Assembly: GCF_015689195.1 (NCBI RefSeq)
Contig: NZ_CP065044.1
Location: 620,001-684,000, forward strand
DNA from: Pectobacterium aroidearum
GTDB lineage: Bacteria; Pseudomonadota; Gammaproteobacteria; Enterobacterales; Enterobacteriaceae
Direction of reading: 5' to 3'
DNA length: 64,000 bases
Shown: positions 1-8,776 of the stretch, piece by piece
How positions within the stretch are numbered: the stretch's first letter is position 1
How the letters are laid out: every line of letters begins with the position of its first letter
The notes under the pieces: model-generated
The model's input: the letters and a program-made list of their open reading frames with translations, nothing else
The model's database searches: none
What the model was told of the DNA's origin: nothing
Program-made: the position numbers and the translations under genes

Positions 1-15
1 CCAGGCAAGACTCAT
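1..15 (-). CDS. TraG-like conjugation protein, first codons only
   Basis: Only the start is in the window: ATG at 15-13 overlaps the TGA of the upstream gene (ATGA overlap). A strong ribosome binding site, GGAGG, lies six bases before it inside that gene's tail. In this ICE family the gene after the PFL_4711-family gene is a TraG N-terminal-domain membrane protein for mating-pair formation. The product name rests on gene order; the translational coupling is seen directly. Confidence 0.5.
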
Positions 16-1412
16 GGCGTGCCTCCGGGGTTGGGGCGTTGCAACTGGTCAAGACGGTTAGGTACGGGATCGCCTTCATAAATGCCGCGTGAGCCTGCTG
101 CGCGTGCGCTGTGGCGCTGGATGATGGCCATCGGCGAGTTGTTGGTGAGTTCGCGGCGCAGTTCAAGCTCGGTTTTGAGATTAAGGATCTCGCGGTCAAG
201 CGTGTTGCTTTCCTGATCGACGGCGGCGACTGCCAACTGGTTGGCGGCGACGTTTGGCTCTTTCCTGCCGGTCAGTAGCGTACGTTGCAGCAGCAGGGCT
301 TTTTCCAGTACCGATGCCAGCGCGACTTCGGAGGCCAGACGTCGGGCCAGGATGTCTTGATCGGGTTCGTCACGCAGTGCCTCGATCACGCCACGGGTGA
401 TGGGCAGTGAGGTACTGCCAGCCTTGCTAAGGTTCTCGAACGTGGTGTGGCGTGCTCCGCTGACCAGCTCTTGCAGCGCTTCCAGTTTGGTGTCGTATTC
501 GTCCTGGATGACCGGGGTCAATCCGACGCCAGGCAAGGTCTCGGTCTTGGTGCAGCCTTCGCAGGTGCGTTGTTCCTGTTCGCCCAGCACACGCGTGGCA
601 AAGTCGATGGCTTGTTGGGGGGATGCCCACGTCTGGCAGGACAGGCTTTGGCAATTTGCCGGGTCGATGGGGGCGGTGTCGGTTACCCCACGGCCATTGA
701 CCAGGTTGTAGCCTGCACGGGTTACGTCCCCGACGACCTTGATTGAGCGCTGACCTGCACCACCGGCATTGCTGCCACCCACCCATGGTACGCCGTCGTT
801 GCCCCGGTTGTTTTCGGCCTGTTCAATGGCTGACACGGCGTCGCTGCTGCTGACCGCCTGACGCAGCGCCATGCCTTCGGCGATCTGGCTCCAGCCGAGC
901 TGGCCGCCTGCGGTGTCTGCCATTTTTTCAGCCATCGCTCGGCAGGTGAGTTTGGAGCGATCAAAGTCGAGTCGGGCTTGCAGAACGCCATTGGTCAGCA
1001 GGTTATAGAGGCCCGGATCGGCCCGCTGGATGATCAGTGCGGGCAACGAGGCGACGGCGCTGGTGGCGCTCTGGATCACGTTACCCATGATGTTCTGAAA
1101 GCCGTTGGTCAGCCCATTGAGCTGATTCTGGATGGTGGTACTGATGTTCATGTCACCGCAGATCAGGTTGCTGTTCCAGCCTACACCGACACCAATCGAG
1201 CGCATGCCGACCGCACCGCTCATTGATACGGCGTTACCGCCGCCGATGGAGTACATCACTTCATCACCAATGACGGCTCCGCTGTTCTGGAAGCCTCCGT
1301 CCTGTGCCAGAGCCAGACCACTGCTTAGCGTCAGTGCAGCAACCCATAGCGTGGGTTGCCACAGGCGCGGCACAAGAATTGAAAACGCTTTCGGGTCGAG
1401 ACGTTTCATCAT
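12..1412 (-). CDS. ICE conjugation protein, PFL_4711 family (TIGR03755)
   Basis: Exported protein of 466 residues with an N-terminal signal peptide ending near ALAQ-DGG. Length, position and cysteine pairs (CRAMAEK, CEGCTKTE) fit TIGR03755, a periplasmic component of the G-type secretion system, probably the counterpart of F-plasmid TraH. The C-terminal half is charged and helical. The start has GAGG a few bases upstream; a second ATG follows immediately. It is translationally coupled to the following TraG-like gene and starts seven bases after the PFL_4710-family gene, so it belongs to the minus-strand transfer operon. The family role is known only as conjugation-associated; the TraH comparison is inference. 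Confidence 0.85.
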   Translation of the reverse strand: MMKRLDPKAFSILVPRLWQPTLWVAALTLSSGLALAQDGGFQNSGAVIGDEVMYSIGGGNAVSMSGAVGMRSIGVGVGWNSNLICGDMNISTTIQNQLNGLTNGFQNIMGNVIQSATSAVASLPALIIQRADPGLYNLLTNGVLQARLDFDRSKLTCRAMAEKMADTAGGQLGWSQIAEGMALRQAVSSSDAVSAIEQAENNRGNDGVPWVGGSNAGGAGQRSIKVVGDVTRAGYNLVNGRGVTDTAPIDPANCQSLSCQTWASPQQAIDFATRVLGEQEQRTCEGCTKTETLPGVGLTPVIQDEYDTKLEALQELVSGARHTTFENLSKAGSTSLPITRGVIEALRDEPDQDILARRLASEVALASVLEKALLLQRTLLTGRKEPNVAANQLAVAAVDQESNTLDREILNLKTELELRRELTNNSPMAIIQRHSARAAGSRGIYEGDPVPNRLDQLQRPNPGGTP

Positions 1413-1419
1413 TATGTCC

Positions 1420-2355
1420 TCAGTTGAAATCTACGCTGCCAAGAAAGGTCTGGCCGCGTCGCTGGCAGCAGCTATAAGGTCGCCAGAGTGCCCAGGCGTA
1501 GTTGTCTTGCTGTGCCTGAGTGTGTGTTCCGTTGTGTGGGAAGACCGTGCAGGAAGAGGAGGAACGAGGGGCCAATTCTTGCCATTTTCCGGTTGCAGCA
1601 TCGCTTTCCATCAGTGCGCCTGCCGGCCAGTAACCGTCGCGTGCGTTGGCGAGCAGGGGTTGGTATACGTGCAGTTGCCCTCTGCGGGTCACGATATCGC
1701 CCGCCCGCTGGGCGACCACGGCGCTGGCCTTGTAGCTGTCCACCTGGTGCAGGAAACCGCCGCGTGGATAGACGTTGCCCCACAGGTTCAGTGCGGTGCG
1801 TGCGCCGATCTCGCGCATACCGGGGATCAGCGCCTCGGGGTACACCGCTTCGGGAATGTTGTAGCGCCACGCGATGGTATCGAGTGTGCTCAGCAGGTAC
1901 GGCATGAAGGCGGTGCCAGCACCATCGCAGATGGTGCCTGATGATGCGGCAAACTGACTGAACACCTGGCCGCCGGGGTGGCCGATCACGTCTGCGTTAC
2001 GGAAACTGGAGAGATTGTTCTCGTTGCCATGGTTGCTGGTGCCGTCACCACCGCTCCGGGCCGTGGTGTTGGTTTGGCTCATGGCGCGTACTTCAAGCCA
2101 TGGATTCTCGCCGGTATTAGCGTAGCTCGACACTACGGCGTCGGGGACGTAGTGTCTGACTTTGACGGAGGTACGAACCGTACATCCGAACTTGGTGCAA
2201 AGCAGCCAGTAGCAGATCCCGGTGACCCGGTATTCCAGGCAATCAGGGGATAATGATGAGGAGATGATGGCAGCGGTGTTGAGGGCAAACGAGGAACTGG
2301 CTGCCGTGAGCAAAACGGTGGCAAGACTGACGCGCAGGCGGCGGGGGAGTCTCAT
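1420..2355 (-). CDS. ICE conjugation protein, PFL_4710 family (TIGR03756), TraU-like
   Basis: A 311-residue exported protein with a signal peptide (cleavage near SFALN). A cysteine-rich segment follows (CLEYRVTGICYWLLC), then CTVRTSVKVRHYVPD, features of the TIGR03756/TraU-like proteins that act in the periplasm during pilus assembly or mating-pair stabilisation. A further cysteine group (RPYSCCQRRG) lies near the C-terminus, so disulphide bonds are likely; the DsbA-like gene 570 bases upstream could serve them. The start ATG overlaps the end of the PFL_4709-family gene by four bases. Family assignment is confident; the TraU equivalence is inferred. Confidence 0.85.
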   Translation of the reverse strand: MRLPRRLRVSLATVLLTAASSSFALNTAAIISSSLSPDCLEYRVTGICYWLLCTKFGCTVRTSVKVRHYVPDAVVSSYANTGENPWLEVRAMSQTNTTARSGGDGTSNHGNENNLSSFRNADVIGHPGGQVFSQFAASSGTICDGAGTAFMPYLLSTLDTIAWRYNIPEAVYPEALIPGMREIGARTALNLWGNVYPRGGFLHQVDSYKASAVVAQRAGDIVTRRGQLHVYQPLLANARDGYWPAGALMESDAATGKWQELAPRSSSSCTVFPHNGTHTQAQQDNYAWALWRPYSCCQRRGQTFLGSVDFN

Positions 2356-2786
2356 GGCTGAGCCCTCCTGTATGTGTTGATACGCGCCACTGCTTTGGCG
2401 ACGTCAGGTTCGCCATAAACCACATAGCGTTGATCGACGATGACGGCTGGAAGGGTGGTAATGCCCAGGCTCCAGGCATCGACAACATCCTGATAGGCCT
2501 CGTTGATGCGTTGCTGCAGGGCTGTACCGCCTTCTCTCAGGCGTTGTTGCACAATGATGGTGGCGTGTGCCGGGTCTTGGGGGAGGTTGGCTGCCAGTTC
2601 GGCCTCTATGCGTGAGGGGCTATCCAGTTCGATGAGCCGGGTATTGCCCAGGTTCTGAACCGGGTGTCGTGTGTCGCTGACGACAACTACATCTGCGGCC
2701 TGTGCCAGTGGGCTCAACAGGGCAGTCAGCATGACGATGGCAAGCGTATGCCACCAGAATGAAGAGGTTGAAGCGGGAGCCAGCAT
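2352..2786 (-). CDS. ICE conjugation protein, PFL_4709 family (TIGR03757), TrbC-like
   Basis: A 144-residue protein with an N-terminal signal sequence or anchor (hydrophobic stretch to AQAADV). The C-terminal half (WSLGITTLPAVIVDQRYVVYG) resembles the thioredoxin-fold TrbC/TraW-type proteins of F-like systems but has no CxxC. It ends inside the start of the PFL_4710 gene (four-base overlap), so the two are translationally coupled. About 140 bases without a gene separate it from the DsbA-like gene upstream. The family is well supported by length and order; the periplasmic pilus-assembly role is family knowledge. Confidence 0.82.
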   Translation of the reverse strand: MLAPASTSSFWWHTLAIVMLTALLSPLAQAADVVVVSDTRHPVQNLGNTRLIELDSPSRIEAELAANLPQDPAHATIIVQQRLREGGTALQQRINEAYQDVVDAWSLGITTLPAVIVDQRYVVYGEPDVAKAVARINTYRRAQP

Positions 2787-2925
2787 AGTGGAGCACCATG
2801 AAATTGATCATGGAGGTAGTCGACTCCAACTGGCCTCAGGAAGCGACAAACAATCAGGACGTGGTGCTCCCCTGTTTTAGAGAGCGTAAAAAAGTATCGA
2901 ATCCCTCTGCTCTGAAGGCCACAGA

Positions 2926-3666
2926 CTACCTGGGCGTGTGGTCAATGATGTCAGCAGGCAATTTGGGCTCCTCATCCGAGGCTTGTGGGGCGGAGAGCAG
3001 ATCCAGCGCCGATAGCAAAGCATCCCCCTGTACTGGACCTGTCAGTAACATGGCGCTGTTGGTCTGCTGGTCGATCAGCCGCAGTGATGGCGTAGCCTGT
3101 ACGCCTTCCTGGTGTGCCTGTTCGACCTGACGGCGGATCAAGTGGTGGGGCCATTCGCTATCCATGCAGGACCGCATCGCCTGATTCAATCCGGGGGGCG
3201 TGGTATTCGGTGGCAGTCCCTCGCCGTTGCCTCGGGTGTGCTGGTAGATCCAGGTAATCATCTGCCAGTAGGCATCGTGACCACCGCTTTTGCCGGCGCA
3301 CTCTGCCATGCTGGCCAGGTGCGATGCTGCAGGTTCATGCGAACTCAGGATCAGGTGATGCCATTGCAAACGAATATCGTGTTGCTGCGCGACCCAGTGT
3401 GTCAACTCAGGGTAGTAATCCTTGCAATAGGGGCACTCCAGATCCGCGTACAGGATCAGGGTGAAACGGGCATTCGCTGTGCCTTGATGCCAATGAGAAA
3501 CGGATGGGTCGGGTGGCGAGTTTACACGGCCACTTATTGGATGCGAAGGTCCCTGAGGCACTGGAGCATAGAGACGCCAGATCAGCAGTATCAGGATGGT
3601 GAGTATCACTATGGTCGTGGGCCATGCCAGACGGCGAAGTGTTTCGATCTGAAAAATGGTGGTCAT
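2926..3666 (-). CDS. DsbA-family thioredoxin-like protein, membrane anchored
   Basis: 246 residues from the chosen ATG at 3666, which has GGAG 11 bases upstream. One N-terminal membrane segment (about residues 13-32) is followed by a periplasmic thioredoxin fold with active site ECPYCKDYYP and a cis-Pro loop (VQATPSLRL). Such DsbA/DsbG-like proteins sit beside the T4SS genes of this ICE class and probably form or isomerise disulphides in cysteine-rich partners such as the PFL_4710 and PFL_4711 proteins. An in-frame extension to 3813 exists but would put about 49 residues before the membrane anchor, so the internal start is preferred. Confidence 0.82.
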   Translation of the reverse strand: MTTIFQIETLRRLAWPTTIVILTILILLIWRLYAPVPQGPSHPISGRVNSPPDPSVSHWHQGTANARFTLILYADLECPYCKDYYPELTHWVAQQHDIRLQWHHLILSSHEPAASHLASMAECAGKSGGHDAYWQMITWIYQHTRGNGEGLPPNTTPPGLNQAMRSCMDSEWPHHLIRRQVEQAHQEGVQATPSLRLIDQQTNSAMLLTGPVQGDALLSALDLLSAPQASDEEPKLPADIIDHTPR

Positions 3667-3820
3667 TTTTACGGTAGCTCCGGGATGGATAGGGACAGTG
3701 CCGATAGCTGAGTCGAACATGATTGGATGGTGGTGTAGAGCAACAATCCGGTATCTGCGAACACGCTTTCCCGCCATGGATGATGGCGTCTTTTTAGGGG
3801 GGCTTTGCAGCATTGCGACG

Positions 3821-3849
3821 TGTTAGATTTTTTTATAGAATATCTAACA
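3821..3849. promoter_or_regulatory. Inverted-repeat operator upstream of abiE pair
   Basis: TGTTAGAT at 3821-3828 and TATCTAACA at 3841-3849 form an inverted repeat just before the ribosome binding site (AAGGAGG) of the AbiEi-like gene. AbiEi antitoxins are known to repress their own promoters by binding inverted repeats, so this is a likely autoregulation site. It also lies between divergent genes and could affect the DsbA-like gene. Confidence 0.6.
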
Positions 3850-3862
3850 AAAGGAGGCTGTC

Positions 3863-4474
3863 ATGAGTACATCCCAAGCCATTCGAGAACGTATCGCTGC
3901 CCAGTTGGCAGGCGAGCCTTTCACGCCTGCTCTTTTTGCCGGGTTGGGGTCGCGTGCGGCTATTGATCAGGCGCTGATGCGGCTTAACAAGGCTGGCAGT
4001 ATTGAGCGCATCGGCCATGGTTTGTATGTCGTACCCAAAGTGGGTCGCTTTGGCATCAAGACGTTGCCCGCACCTGAGCAGATAGCACATACACTGGCTG
4101 ATGCGGAAGGGGCGACGATTGAGATCCATGGTGCCGAGGCCGCACGGCGTTTTGGCTTCTCTACGCAGATGCCTGCGCAGGCGGTGTTCTATACCAGTGG
4201 TTCGTCCCGGGCAGTCCGGCTAGGAAAAATGACGGTCCGATTGCAACATGTTGCCTCACGCAAACTGGTATTGGCCGGCCGACCCGCAGGTCAGGCGCTG
4301 TCGGCGCTCTGGTATCTGGGGCGTCATCAGGTCACGTCCGGTACATTTCGACGGATCGCACAAAAGTTGGCACCTGCTGAATTTCAGGCTCTGTGTTCTG
4401 CCAAGGCGTCGATGCCTGCATGGATGCTGGACGCATTGAGTGGCTATGAACGCAGCGAGGAAAAGTATGTCTGA
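3863..4474 (+). CDS. abiEi: AbiEi-type antitoxin, DUF6088 family
   Basis: 203 residues. An N-terminal winged-helix segment (SRAAIDQALMRLNKAGSIERIGHGLYVVP) is followed by a C-terminal domain of the DUF6088/AbiEi antitoxin type. AAGGAGG lies eight bases before the ATG. In type IV AbiE systems this protein represses the operon and counteracts the AbiEii nucleotidyltransferase without binding it. Its stop overlaps the start of the toxin gene by eight bases, the usual coupling. It runs opposite to the conjugation operon in which it sits, so it is cargo. AbiE pairs act as addiction modules or phage abortive-infection systems. Confidence 0.85.
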   Translation: MSTSQAIRERIAAQLAGEPFTPALFAGLGSRAAIDQALMRLNKAGSIERIGHGLYVVPKVGRFGIKTLPAPEQIAHTLADAEGATIEIHGAEAARRFGFSTQMPAQAVFYTSGSSRAVRLGKMTVRLQHVASRKLVLAGRPAGQALSALWYLGRHQVTSGTFRRIAQKLAPAEFQALCSAKASMPAWMLDALSGYERSEEKYV

Positions 4475-5486
4475 TACGTCAGTTGTATCCTATTTTGATT
4501 TGACGCCCGTTGAGCAGGCCGAACTATTGAATGGTCTGGCTCCGGGACTGGGGCGTCGCGCCGAAATTCTGGAGAAAGACATCTGGTTGTGCCAGATACT
4601 GGGCGTACTCTTTGCGTTACCCTGCTGCAAGCCGATGGCCTTCAAAGGAGGGACGTCTCTGTCGAAGGTGTATCAGGCTATCGAGCGTTTCTCCGAAGAT
4701 ATTGATGTCACCATTGATTATCAAAGTCTGGTGTCGGATGTGCCCGAGCTGGCCACACTGTCCGGAAACAAGCGTCGCAAACTGTCTGACACGCTCAGGG
4801 ATACCCTGGCTGCGCATGTCAACGGGGAACTGGTGCCAGCACTGCGTGCGGCATTGCGACAGAGCCTTCCAAATCACGAAATCACGATTGAAATCAGTGA
4901 TAATGCAGAAGAGCTCAGGCTCTATTACCCCAGTGCAGTGGAGAACACCGATCCCTATTTGCGGCCCAGTGTGTTGATCGAGTTCGGCGGCAGAAATGCG
5001 ACCTTTCCCCAGGATGTGCTGACCATCGTGCCGGACATTGCCGCCTATGTGCCGGGCTTGGTATTTCCAACGGCGCAAGTTGCCGTACTGTCGCCGATGC
5101 GTACCTTTTGGGAGAAGGCCACGCTCATTCATGTTGAATGCAACCGCCCGGAACTGCGTGGCAGTGCTGAACGGCTGTCGCGGCATTGGTACGATCTGGC
5201 GCGGCTTGCTGACCATGATATCGGTCGTCAGGCTTTGGATGATATCCCGCTGTTGCAGGATGTGCTGAACATCAAAGAAACCTTCTTTCGCAGCAGTTTC
5301 AGCCATTACGATCGCTGTCTGACAGGGGAACTGAGGCTGATCCCAGATGTGGCGCTGCTTGATGCGTTGAGACAGGATTATCAGGCGATGCTGAACGCCC
5401 AGATGTTCTATGGTGAGATCCTGTCGTTTGATGACATTGTTGAACGTTTGACCCGCCTGGAGCGGCAGATCAATCAGCCCCGCTGA
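4467..5486 (+). CDS. abiEii: AbiEii-type nucleotidyltransferase toxin
   Basis: 339 residues from the ATG at 4467, preceded by GAGGAAAAGT. Nucleotidyltransferase motifs are KGGTSLSK (about residues 60-67) and SEDIDV (76-81), which carry the GxS and DxD residues. A further conserved block (PMRTFWEKATLIH) matches AbiEii/MenT-like enzymes, some of which modify tRNA to stop growth. The gene ends one base before the stop of the convergent TraC-like ATPase gene at 5487. Toxin activity is family knowledge; whether this copy defends the ICE, stabilises it or both is not visible. Confidence 0.88.
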   Translation: MSDTSVVSYFDLTPVEQAELLNGLAPGLGRRAEILEKDIWLCQILGVLFALPCCKPMAFKGGTSLSKVYQAIERFSEDIDVTIDYQSLVSDVPELATLSGNKRRKLSDTLRDTLAAHVNGELVPALRAALRQSLPNHEITIEISDNAEELRLYYPSAVENTDPYLRPSVLIEFGGRNATFPQDVLTIVPDIAAYVPGLVFPTAQVAVLSPMRTFWEKATLIHVECNRPELRGSAERLSRHWYDLARLADHDIGRQALDDIPLLQDVLNIKETFFRSSFSHYDRCLTGELRLIPDVALLDALRQDYQAMLNAQMFYGEILSFDDIVERLTRLERQINQPR

Positions 5487-8339
5487 TTACCTTTGCGCCA
5501 TGGGCGTGATACCACGCGCATGATCAATCATTTCGGCCACTTTGAACGCGGCATCCAATTCGCCAATGCCGAACTGCTGCATCAGTTGGTAGCGTTCGGC
5601 TTTTTCCTCGGGCTCGGTCTGCGCCAGGGCGAGATAGAGACTGGGCGGTACGGCACGGAAGAGCACTTCCAGGTTCTTGGAGAGGATGACGCCTTCTGTG
5701 AACTTGCCAGACTCTTTGCGTGCGGACAGCATCAGCGCCTTCTGCGCGGGTGTCAGCTCCCTGAACTTTGCGATTTTTTCCACCTCGTCGGGTGGCATCG
5801 ACAGGCAAATCCACCACTCGATCATGTTGAGCATCGGTTCTGCGGCCTTTGGCAGATCGTCGATGTTCTGCGTTGCGAGCCAGAACCATGCCCCAAGTTT
5901 GCGCCACATTTTTGTGACCTTCACGACGTAGGGCGAGAGCAAGGGGTTTTTGGTGATGATATGGCCTTCGTCCGTCACGTTGAGGATAGGGCGGCCCAGG
6001 AACTGGTCGCGCTCGGCGATGTTGTTGACGGTATTGATCAGCGAGATGTAGGCGATCGACAGTTGTGCATTGTAGCCTTCGCGTGCATAGGTTGCCAGGT
6101 CGACCAGGGTGATGTCGGCCTCGGGCCAGGGGGTGCCGTCGCGGTCGAACATTTCGCCGTCACTGCCCTGGCAGAACATATCCATCGCGTCGGCCATCTC
6201 CAGCAAACGGGCACACCGGATTTCTGGCAACGTGGTGTCATGACCCCGTTCACGTAGCGCATCGCGCACATCGCGGGTCAGCACGGTACGGTTGGCAGCG
6301 ACGCAGCGCTGAGCGGCATCCAGAATGCATTGGCGGATCAACGAGCGATCGGCGCGGGTCATGCGGGCTTCTTCCTTGTCTTCACCCCCCGTGATCATCA
6401 GGCGTGCCGTGATCTCCAGTTCGCCCAGCACATCGCGTTGTTCGTCGGCCTCGACTTCCTTGCGCTGTGGTTCGTCATCGAGTTCATCAGCATCGAGTGT
6501 TTGTACATCGCTGGGGGTTTCGATGAGTCTGCGGGCATCGGCGAACGGTGCGAGACTGACGCCAGCACCTGGAGCGAGCTTGATACGGTTGACAGTCAGC
6601 CCTAAACGCCGGGCGAACTCGCAGAACAGCCCGAAGGAATTGCCAGCCTCCACAATGAAGATCCGTGGACGATAGATGGCGGTGACCTGATTGAGCAGGT
6701 TGTTGAGGGTGGCGCTCTTGCCCGACCCCGTCGGGCCGAACAGGAAAAGGTGCGCGTTCATCTGCCGATCCAGGCGGTTGAAGGGGTCGAACGTGATCAG
6801 GCCTCCACCGCGATTGAAGACAGTGATCCCCGGGTGACCTGTACCCCGGCTACGTCCCCAGGTCGGTGAGAGGTTGGCCACATGCTGGGCGAACATCAGT
6901 TGTGTGTACCACTGTTTGCGGTCCTGCGCCGGGTTGTACATACATGGCAGCCAGCGCAGGTAGGTGTTGAGCGGCGCGACCTCGTCCTCTTCGCGTACCG
7001 GCTGCAGTCCTGCGCCCAGCATCACGTTGGCCAGTTGCAGTCCTCGGCTGTCGAGTTCTTCTTCATCCTTGCCACGCAGGTAAAAGGTCAGGCTGGCACG
7101 GTATAGTTTGTGGGCGCTGCCGATCAGTGAGCGCGCCTCTTGCACATCCGCCAGGGTTTGTTCGGAGGCCAGCGTTTCGCCAACGGCTTTCTTTGCCAGA
7201 TGATTCAGGTGTGCTTCAAGTACGTCCTGTGGTGTGGCAACCAGTGTCAGGCACATCATCGTGTCTTCCGGCATCTGGTCGAACAAGGTGTTGATGGCGT
7301 CGCCTTTGCGATTCTCGCCTGTCATATGACCCACACTGGGCGGTGTGCGCAGGCGGTCGGTCGTCATCACCCGATGCGGCATGCCGTCAAAGTACCACTC
7401 GCCCCGGGCCGTATCTGAACGTGGCTGGCCGAAGAACAGTCTCTGGCTGAAATCGCACCCGGAGGCCAGCTCGATGTCGTTGACGTCGTGGGTGTCCGGG
7501 TAGGCGGTCAACTGGTAGAAGCGTTCGCGGTCTTCGGCGCTGGGGCCCAGCAGCGTGGGGTGTGGGTTGAACCAGCGCAGTAGCCAGTTGTGGATGTGCG
7601 GTGCGTCCAGACGCTGTGCGCGGATACCTGCGTTGGCCAGACCACCGCTCAGGCGATCACAAACCACATTCAAAGCCTGTTCGGGCATCAGACCACGTCG
7701 CGTCGTGCTGCCTGCTGTGCGGCGATAAACGACCATGCGTACCCGTCGAGTTTGCCCTCGCCAGGGCAGGTGCGTGACCGTCGTATCCTCGAACAGGCCT
7801 CCCGCCTTTGCTACTGCGCGCAGGTGATGTGCCATCGAATGCAGATAGAATTCGGTAAAGCTTGAGCTCTGCGCACGTGGCTGGATGTAGCCCTTGAGGG
7901 TCTGCAGGTACTGATCAAAGTTGGTCTCGTCCTGAGCGTAAAGTTGCAGTACCCAGGGATTGTCGTCGAGCTCGTCGAAGCTGTCCTGCAGCGCGTTTTC
8001 CAGCGCATCCCGTGCCTGGGCCAGCCAGACCGGCTCACGGCCTTCTGTACCCAGCGGGGTCAGTTCAAAGAAGGCGGCGACTGAGACACCATCCTCCAGC
8101 AGCATACTTTGTGATTCGGGCAAATATTCGACCCAGGGCAGCAACGCGACAAACGATGGGGCCACCTCGTACAAGGCCTTCTCATCGGCCTGGGTGGCGG
8201 GACGGCTCCCCCTTACGCTGGTGGTACCGGGTTCGGGAATGCCTGCCTGCTGTAGTGTATCGATGTGGCGCTGCCAGCCGTCCGGCTGTTCACCTTTGGT
8301 CGGCACAGTGGGCTTGCGCCAGGGAAGCGACCAGACCAT
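5487..8339 (-). CDS. Conjugative transfer ATPase, TraC/VirB4-like (PFL_4706, TIGR03744)
   Basis: A 950-residue cytoplasmic ATPase that powers pilus assembly and substrate transfer. The N-terminal half matches TraC-like proteins; the C-terminal half holds Walker A GPTGSGKS at about residues 535-542. A DEGH segment (LNVTDEGHIITKNP) takes the position of Walker B and WFWLATQNIDDLP follows it. The length is typical of the family. The start has GGAGG seven bases upstream and overlaps the stop of the lipoprotein gene by one base. The gene ends against the inserted abiE pair, which separates it from the DsbA-like and later transfer genes. Confidence 0.93.
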   Translation of the reverse strand: MVWSLPWRKPTVPTKGEQPDGWQRHIDTLQQAGIPEPGTTSVRGSRPATQADEKALYEVAPSFVALLPWVEYLPESQSMLLEDGVSVAAFFELTPLGTEGREPVWLAQARDALENALQDSFDELDDNPWVLQLYAQDETNFDQYLQTLKGYIQPRAQSSSFTEFYLHSMAHHLRAVAKAGGLFEDTTVTHLPWRGQTRRVRMVVYRRTAGSTTRRGLMPEQALNVVCDRLSGGLANAGIRAQRLDAPHIHNWLLRWFNPHPTLLGPSAEDRERFYQLTAYPDTHDVNDIELASGCDFSQRLFFGQPRSDTARGEWYFDGMPHRVMTTDRLRTPPSVGHMTGENRKGDAINTLFDQMPEDTMMCLTLVATPQDVLEAHLNHLAKKAVGETLASEQTLADVQEARSLIGSAHKLYRASLTFYLRGKDEEELDSRGLQLANVMLGAGLQPVREEDEVAPLNTYLRWLPCMYNPAQDRKQWYTQLMFAQHVANLSPTWGRSRGTGHPGITVFNRGGGLITFDPFNRLDRQMNAHLFLFGPTGSGKSATLNNLLNQVTAIYRPRIFIVEAGNSFGLFCEFARRLGLTVNRIKLAPGAGVSLAPFADARRLIETPSDVQTLDADELDDEPQRKEVEADEQRDVLGELEITARLMITGGEDKEEARMTRADRSLIRQCILDAAQRCVAANRTVLTRDVRDALRERGHDTTLPEIRCARLLEMADAMDMFCQGSDGEMFDRDGTPWPEADITLVDLATYAREGYNAQLSIAYISLINTVNNIAERDQFLGRPILNVTDEGHIITKNPLLSPYVVKVTKMWRKLGAWFWLATQNIDDLPKAAEPMLNMIEWWICLSMPPDEVEKIAKFRELTPAQKALMLSARKESGKFTEGVILSKNLEVLFRAVPPSLYLALAQTEPEEKAERYQLMQQFGIGELDAAFKVAEMIDHARGITPMAQR

Positions 8340-8776
8340 CAGTAGTCCTCCGTACGTTCGCCCGGCATTGCGTATTGCACACGCTGGTAGAGGGGGAAGA
8401 TGGTGGTGTAACCCGGTACAGGAACCGGGTCTGTCCCCGCCAGATGCGGGAACACGTACATCAGCAGGTCGGGGTTGGGCAGTCGCTGAAACTGGCTGCG
8501 TACTTCATTGGCGGCGGTACGCGTGTAGTATGCCTGTTCTGCAGGAGCAGCTTGCCCATCCGCATGGCTGAGTGGACGGCGCAGGCTCTGACGGGCATCG
8601 AGCAGTTGGCGATAGGCCATCTGTCCCACTCGGCCTCCATTGCCGCTCTCTTGCTGCCAGATGTCCTGCATGGTTCGACCCCCATGGGGTAACAAGTCTT
8701 CCTTGCTCGTGGCGCAGCTGGTCAATACGCTCACGGATAGCATGATTGCCAGCGGTTTAGTCCAGTTCGAGCGCAT
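8339..8776 (-). CDS. Conjugative transfer region lipoprotein (TIGR03751)
   Basis: 145 residues starting at the ATG at 8776, which has AGGAG about six bases upstream. The first residues form a lipoprotein signal with lipobox LTSC, so the mature protein is anchored to the outer membrane through its cysteine. It fits TIGR03751, the TraV/VirB7-like lipoprotein of GI-type systems that supports the core channel. It overlaps the VirB10-like gene upstream by about 20 bases and the ATPase gene downstream by one base, consistent with tight operon translation. Confidence 0.87.
   Translation of the reverse strand: MRSNWTKPLAIMLSVSVLTSCATSKEDLLPHGGRTMQDIWQQESGNGGRVGQMAYRQLLDARQSLRRPLSHADGQAAPAEQAYYTRTAANEVRSQFQRLPNPDLLMYVFPHLAGTDPVPVPGYTTIFPLYQRVQYAMPGERTEDY

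Noticed and set aside
1132-1941. Long open frame of 269 codons on the plus strand
   Set aside because: It lies antisense across two well-supported conjugation genes with a biased codon pattern (shadow of the minus-strand frames).
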